Shown in pieces: positions 61,490 through 64,000 of a DNA stretch of 64,000 nucleotides. The position numbers were made by a program, and so were the translations under genes. This stretch comes from Streptomyces griseoruber (lineage in GTDB: Bacteria; Actinomycetota; Actinomycetes; Streptomycetales; Streptomycetaceae), in assembly GCF_001514205.1 (NCBI RefSeq), contig NZ_KQ948765.1, forward strand, positions 528,762 through 592,761, given 5' to 3'. The first letter of the stretch is position 1. Each line of letters starts with the position of its first letter. The notes below the pieces were generated by a model. It did not search any database. It was given only the letters and a program-made list of their open reading frames with translations, and had not been told where the DNA came from.

Positions 61490-61861
61490 TCAGCCTCTGA
61501 CGATGCAGAAGGGGTGCCCAGCCGGATCGGTGAGAACCCGCGCCTTGACCCCATGGGGCTGGTGATCCGGCTTGCCCGCGCCCAGCTCCAGCAGCCGGGC
61601 CTCGGCTTCCCCCAAGTCCTCCTCGACCTTGAAGCAGATGTGAAGCTGCTGGGGAACGGTCTGGTCAGGCCAGCGCGGAGCCCGGTAGCCGTCGACCCGT
61701 TGAAAACCGATGGAGAGCCCGTCCTCACGGTCGAGAGCCGCGAAGTCGGCGTCCGACTTCGGGTGGGGTTCGAGGCCGGTGGCCTGCTGATAGAACGCCG
61801 CCAGAGCCAACGGATCAGGGCAGTCGAGTGTTATCGCGCTCAACTTCATCTGCAGGGGCAT
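61490..61861 (-). CDS. VOC (glyoxalase/dioxygenase) family protein
   Basis: The 123-residue single-module vicinal-oxygen-chelate protein starts at ATG 61861 behind GGAGGTGTC, a strong ribosome-binding site. Landmarks are AITLDCPDPLALAAFYQQATG, QQLHICFKVEEDLGEAEARLLELGA and ARVLTDPAGHPFCIVRG, the second beta-alpha-beta unit ending with the usual metal-face motif. VOC proteins include glyoxalases, bleomycin- or fosfomycin-resistance proteins and dioxygenases; this sequence is of the widespread glyoxalase-like type with no assignable substrate. As a cargo gene between resolvase and HNH genes it may give the host resistance or detoxification; that is speculative. Confidence 0.85.
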   Translation of the reverse strand: MPLQMKLSAITLDCPDPLALAAFYQQATGLEPHPKSDADFAALDREDGLSIGFQRVDGYRAPRWPDQTVPQQLHICFKVEEDLGEAEARLLELGAGKPDHQPHGVKARVLTDPAGHPFCIVRG

Positions 61862-62073
61862 GACACCTCCGGACGATCAGTGGACTTCCCTGATGCACAC
61901 TCTAGAGACGACTGCCTAACGAAGCGCGGGATTATGCGCCTACATGCCCGCTGAGCTGCGGTTTTCCCACCAGTTTCGACTATTTCCCGGGCGCGCGCAC
62001 GGCGGGTAGGGCGGGGGTGCCGGAAGGGGAGCCGGAAAGGTTTTGGCCTCCCCCTTCCCTGCCCCCTGTGGGA

Positions 62074-62826
62074 TCAGCTCAGCGTCAGATGCGGCGGTGA
62101 CCACTCGTCCATGAGTTGATCCTTCTTCGACGCGTTGCACAGCACGCAGACCACGCGCATGTTGGCAACGGTCGAGAGCCCGCCCCGGGATATGGGGATC
62201 AGGTGATCAATCACGCCCCCCTCGGGCAGTGGAGCCGAACAGTGAGAGCACCCGGCGTCCCCATGCGCCTTACGCACACGGCGTTGAAGCGTCACTCGTC
62301 GCGCCACGGTGCGTTGCACCTTCTGGCATGGACGGCACACAGTGTCACGGAACTTGAGGACCACAGGCTTACCGCAGCGACGGCACGGCACCGGCTCAGG
62401 CTTGGTACGGGCACGCTTACGGACGTACTCAGCGGCACGGCGGCACGCGTCAGAGCAGTAGGCACGATCACGGCCATTCGACAGACCTACAGACTTTGAG
62501 CACTTCGGCCCCTGGCACGGCTTGCGGGCCGCCTCTTCCCTCTCGCGCTCCAATCGCTTGCGGCGCTCAGTCTGGCGCGACGCGTCCACCTCCTCAGCGC
62601 AACGTACGCAGTAGAGCGCCCAGGGAGCCCGGCCATGCGGCTCATTGCAGCGATGGCAGCGCGGAGCGCCAGCGGCAGCACGCGCCTCCTCACGCGCACG
62701 ACGGGCGGCCACCTGCAACCGGGCTGACTCAACGCACAGGCTCGCGCCGCACGTGCTGCGATCCGCACGGGGACGTGGGGCACCGCACTCCGAACACGTG
62801 GCGCGCGCCTCATCAAGGGCAGACAA
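62074..62826 (-). CDS. HNH endonuclease with multiple zinc-ribbon motifs
   Basis: The 250-residue protein ends in an HNH domain: CSHCSAPLPEGGVIDHLIPI, then RGGLSTVANMRVVCVLCNASK, in which the DH of VIDHLIP, the Asn of VANMR and the CxxC pairs give the ββα-metal nuclease. Upstream are at least three further CxxC knuckles (ATCSECGAPRPRADRSTCG, CHRCNEPHG, CQGPKCSKSVG, CRRCGKPV), suggesting a DNA- or RNA-binding scaffold. An in-frame TGA is three codons upstream of TTG 62826 (TGA-TCT-TGC-TTG), so the gene starts at this TTG or later. HNH nucleases are common in phages and integrative elements for packaging or homing; no terminase is visible here. Confidence 0.82.
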   Translation of the reverse strand: MSALDEARATCSECGAPRPRADRSTCGASLCVESARLQVAARRAREEARAAAGAPRCHRCNEPHGRAPWALYCVRCAEEVDASRQTERRKRLEREREEAARKPCQGPKCSKSVGLSNGRDRAYCSDACRRAAEYVRKRARTKPEPVPCRRCGKPVVLKFRDTVCRPCQKVQRTVARRVTLQRRVRKAHGDAGCSHCSAPLPEGGVIDHLIPISRGGLSTVANMRVVCVLCNASKKDQLMDEWSPPHLTLS

Positions 62827-63137
62827 GCAAGATCACCGTTCCATTTTTGTTGATCATGAACCGCTCCGGCGAGGGCGCTACAGGCCAGCAGCCGCAAGGG
62901 TCGAGACAGGGTTCCGGGCAGGGGGTAAAGAAGCAAAGCAGGGGATAGCGGGCCCCACCCCCCGGACGTCACTTCGTCACCCCACCGACGAAACCCGAAC
63001 CGAAGTGCGACACCATGCCCGACTCTAGACACAGCCGCCGACAGCACCTCAGGGGGGCACACACCCCCAGGAGTGCCGAAGCGGCCCGCCGCCGGGGGTT
63101 ACCGACAACGGGCCGTGGATGGCGCTCAGGCGGGCGC
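62827..63137. other. 311-bp gap between HNH and integrase genes
   Basis: No convincing gene is visible on either strand. Short frames here are low-complexity read-throughs of the neighbours. It must contain the promoter of the HNH gene (AT-rich around 62840-62860) and could contain other element sites, but I see no clear repeat or palindrome. Confidence 0.6.
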
Positions 63138-64000
63138 CTACTTAGCTGGTACATCCGTCCAGTGCACGGCCACCCGTTCCGCCGTGTTCGCGTTTCGGCC
63201 CCTGCCGACGCTGCGTGCGACGCTCACACGGTCAACGAACAGCGCAAGGAACTCCCGCCGTGCGGAAAGGTCCCAACCGCCCCATGTCGACTCCGGGCCA
63301 AGGGGGTCCCCCTCCGGCGCAGTCCACTCTGACGGGATGGCTACCGTGTCAGCCTCAGCGGTTCCCAGCGCTTCCACGCGCCCGGCCGTACGCGCCTCAT
63401 GTGCTGTCAGTCGTTCCACGGACTCACGGAACATCTGATCACCCACGGCACCCGCGTACAGACCTGCCTGCCGGTCGACGTACAGCGTGCGGAGTGCTTC
63501 CCGTACGTGCTCCAACTCGGCGCGTGCGGCAGCTAGTTCTGCCTGCCGTTCGCCCGTGTCCGCCTGAGCTGCGAATCGGCGCGCCGCTTCGGCAAGCCAT
63601 TCCAGATCTTCAGGGTCCCCCGGGTCCAGCGCAGTCAGGCGGGACCACACCGTACGGGCCACCACGTCATCGGCAGCATCCATGTTGATGGCCAGCCCGC
63701 CATGCCCCTGCACTGCGCCGGACTGGGCACGGTTGCACCGGTAGAGCTGCTTGTCGTTGCGCTTGTCCGTGACCATGGAGCTACCGCAGACGCCACAGAA
63801 GAGCATTCCGGCGCCTCCTAGCAGCGATGGCACCGACCGACCACCCTGGCGAACCACGTGGGGTGTGCGGCCGTCGAGCACGTCTTGAAGGCGCCACCAG
63901 TCATCGGCGGGAACGATCCCTTCATGCGCCACCAGCGGGGCTCCCGAGGCGTCGCGTAGGACGGCGCGCTTGGTTCCCTGACGCTCAGCCGCATAGCCAG
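63138..64000 (-). CDS. Large serine recombinase (phage-type integrase), N-terminus outside window
   Basis: The C-terminal 287 residues of a large serine integrase are encoded; the catalytic domain lies beyond base 64000. The visible part begins in the recombinase domain (YAAERQGTKRAVLRDASG, then EGIVPADDWWRLQDVLDGR), followed by the zinc beta-ribbon (LFCGVCGSSMVTDKRNDKQLYRC), a long coiled coil (QADTGERQAELAAARAELEHVREALRTLY) that controls directionality, and a C-terminal tail ending WTDVPAK. Such enzymes integrate DNA between short attP and attB sites without host factors. Its presence with the interrupted MhuD-like gene 2.6 kb to the left identifies the element's probable insertion machinery. 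Confidence 0.9.
   Translation of the reverse strand, partial: GYAAERQGTKRAVLRDASGAPLVAHEGIVPADDWWRLQDVLDGRTPHVVRQGGRSVPSLLGGAGMLFCGVCGSSMVTDKRNDKQLYRCNRAQSGAVQGHGGLAINMDAADDVVARTVWSRLTALDPGDPEDLEWLAEAARRFAAQADTGERQAELAAARAELEHVREALRTLYVDRQAGLYAGAVGDQMFRESVERLTAHEARTAGRVEALGTAEADTVAIPSEWTAPEGDPLGPESTWGGWDLSARREFLALFVDRVSVARSVGRGRNANTAERVAVHWTDVPAK

Larger units (their letters stand above)
60480..64000. mobile_element. Left part of an integrative element with serine integrase
   Basis: From about 60480 the sequence loses the GC extremity of the flanking genes and carries, all on the minus strand, a small serine resolvase, a VOC protein, an HNH endonuclease and the C-terminal half of a large serine recombinase. 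The left boundary (attL) falls within codons 1-8 of the interrupted MhuD-like gene. The right boundary and any transfer or replication genes lie beyond base 64000, so phage, satellite or integrative plasmid cannot be told apart. Confidence 0.75.

Noticed and set aside
62496..63028. Plus-strand frames over the HNH gene and the following gap
   Set aside because: They are antisense to the HNH coding region or low-complexity, with no start signals.

Overview
The window is very GC-rich, most genes have strong G/C third-position preference, GTG and TTG starts occur, leucine TTA codons are nearly absent, and many promoters read TTGAC(A/G)-17-TANNNT. With the gene families present (mutA/mutB/meaB, a Rox-type monooxygenase, SpoIIE-type phosphatase, DUF3152, DUF6629, secreted carbohydrate-active enzymes with CBM13 and discoidin modules) this points to a Streptomyces chromosome outside the core. 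I saw no rRNA, tRNA or CRISPR array.

Layout. 1-13.7 kb holds mixed single genes: a truncated alpha/beta hydrolase opposite an OhrR-type regulator, two envelope proteins, a LacI-family regulator fused in frame to a glycosidase (3603-7082), a TetR/threonine-aldolase operon with a 23-bp operator, a D-Ala-D-Ala carboxypeptidase, a SulP transporter and a GAF-PP2C phosphatase. 13.76-30.25 kb is a glycan-utilisation locus. It has a secreted GH30-like multidomain enzyme, a five-gene operon (sugar-binding lipoprotein, two permeases, GH127, GH146-like), a divergent LacI regulator with matching candidate operators on both sides, and a secreted pair (an (alpha/alpha)6-type glycosidase with discoidin domains and GH43-CBM13). 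The likely target is arabinogalactan or extensin-type plant glycan carrying L-arabinofuranosides: enzymes outside the cell release oligosaccharides, the ABC transporter imports them, and the GH127/GH146 enzymes remove beta-L-arabinofuranose.

30.25-43.3 kb carries a zinc-ribbon peptidoglycan-binding protein, glycerol uptake and kinase genes (glpF, glpK), a Tat-exported multicopper oxidase, a polysaccharide deacetylase, a GT39-like membrane protein and the overlapping mutA-mutB-meaB operon for methylmalonyl-CoA mutase and its chaperone. 43.4-50.4 kb contains a Rox-type rifamycin monooxygenase behind an inverted repeat resembling the rifamycin-associated element, an aminoglycoside-phosphotransferase-like kinase behind a CebR-like box, an EamA exporter/LysR pair, and an orphan sugar-binding lipoprotein with its probable LacI regulator. 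50.5-60.4 kb is mostly signalling: a DUF3152 metalloprotease-like protein, a response regulator/histidine kinase/lipoprotein operon with direct-repeat operators, an ABC transporter followed by a NarL-type two-component system with a 10-copy Ser-Ala-Pro repeat, a DUF6629 membrane protein and a coiled-coil protein.

From about 60.48 kb to the window end lies the left part of an integrative element. It interrupts an MhuD-like monooxygenase gene after about seven codons, then carries a small serine resolvase with res-like repeats, a VOC protein, an HNH endonuclease and the C-terminal part of a large serine integrase that runs off the window.

A recurring regulatory theme is leaderless transcription: six genes have a -10-like hexamer exactly 6 nt before the ATG and no Shine-Dalgarno sequence. 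Two genes (the large secreted glycosidase and the peptidoglycan-binding protein) carry the rare TTA codon and so may depend on bldA.
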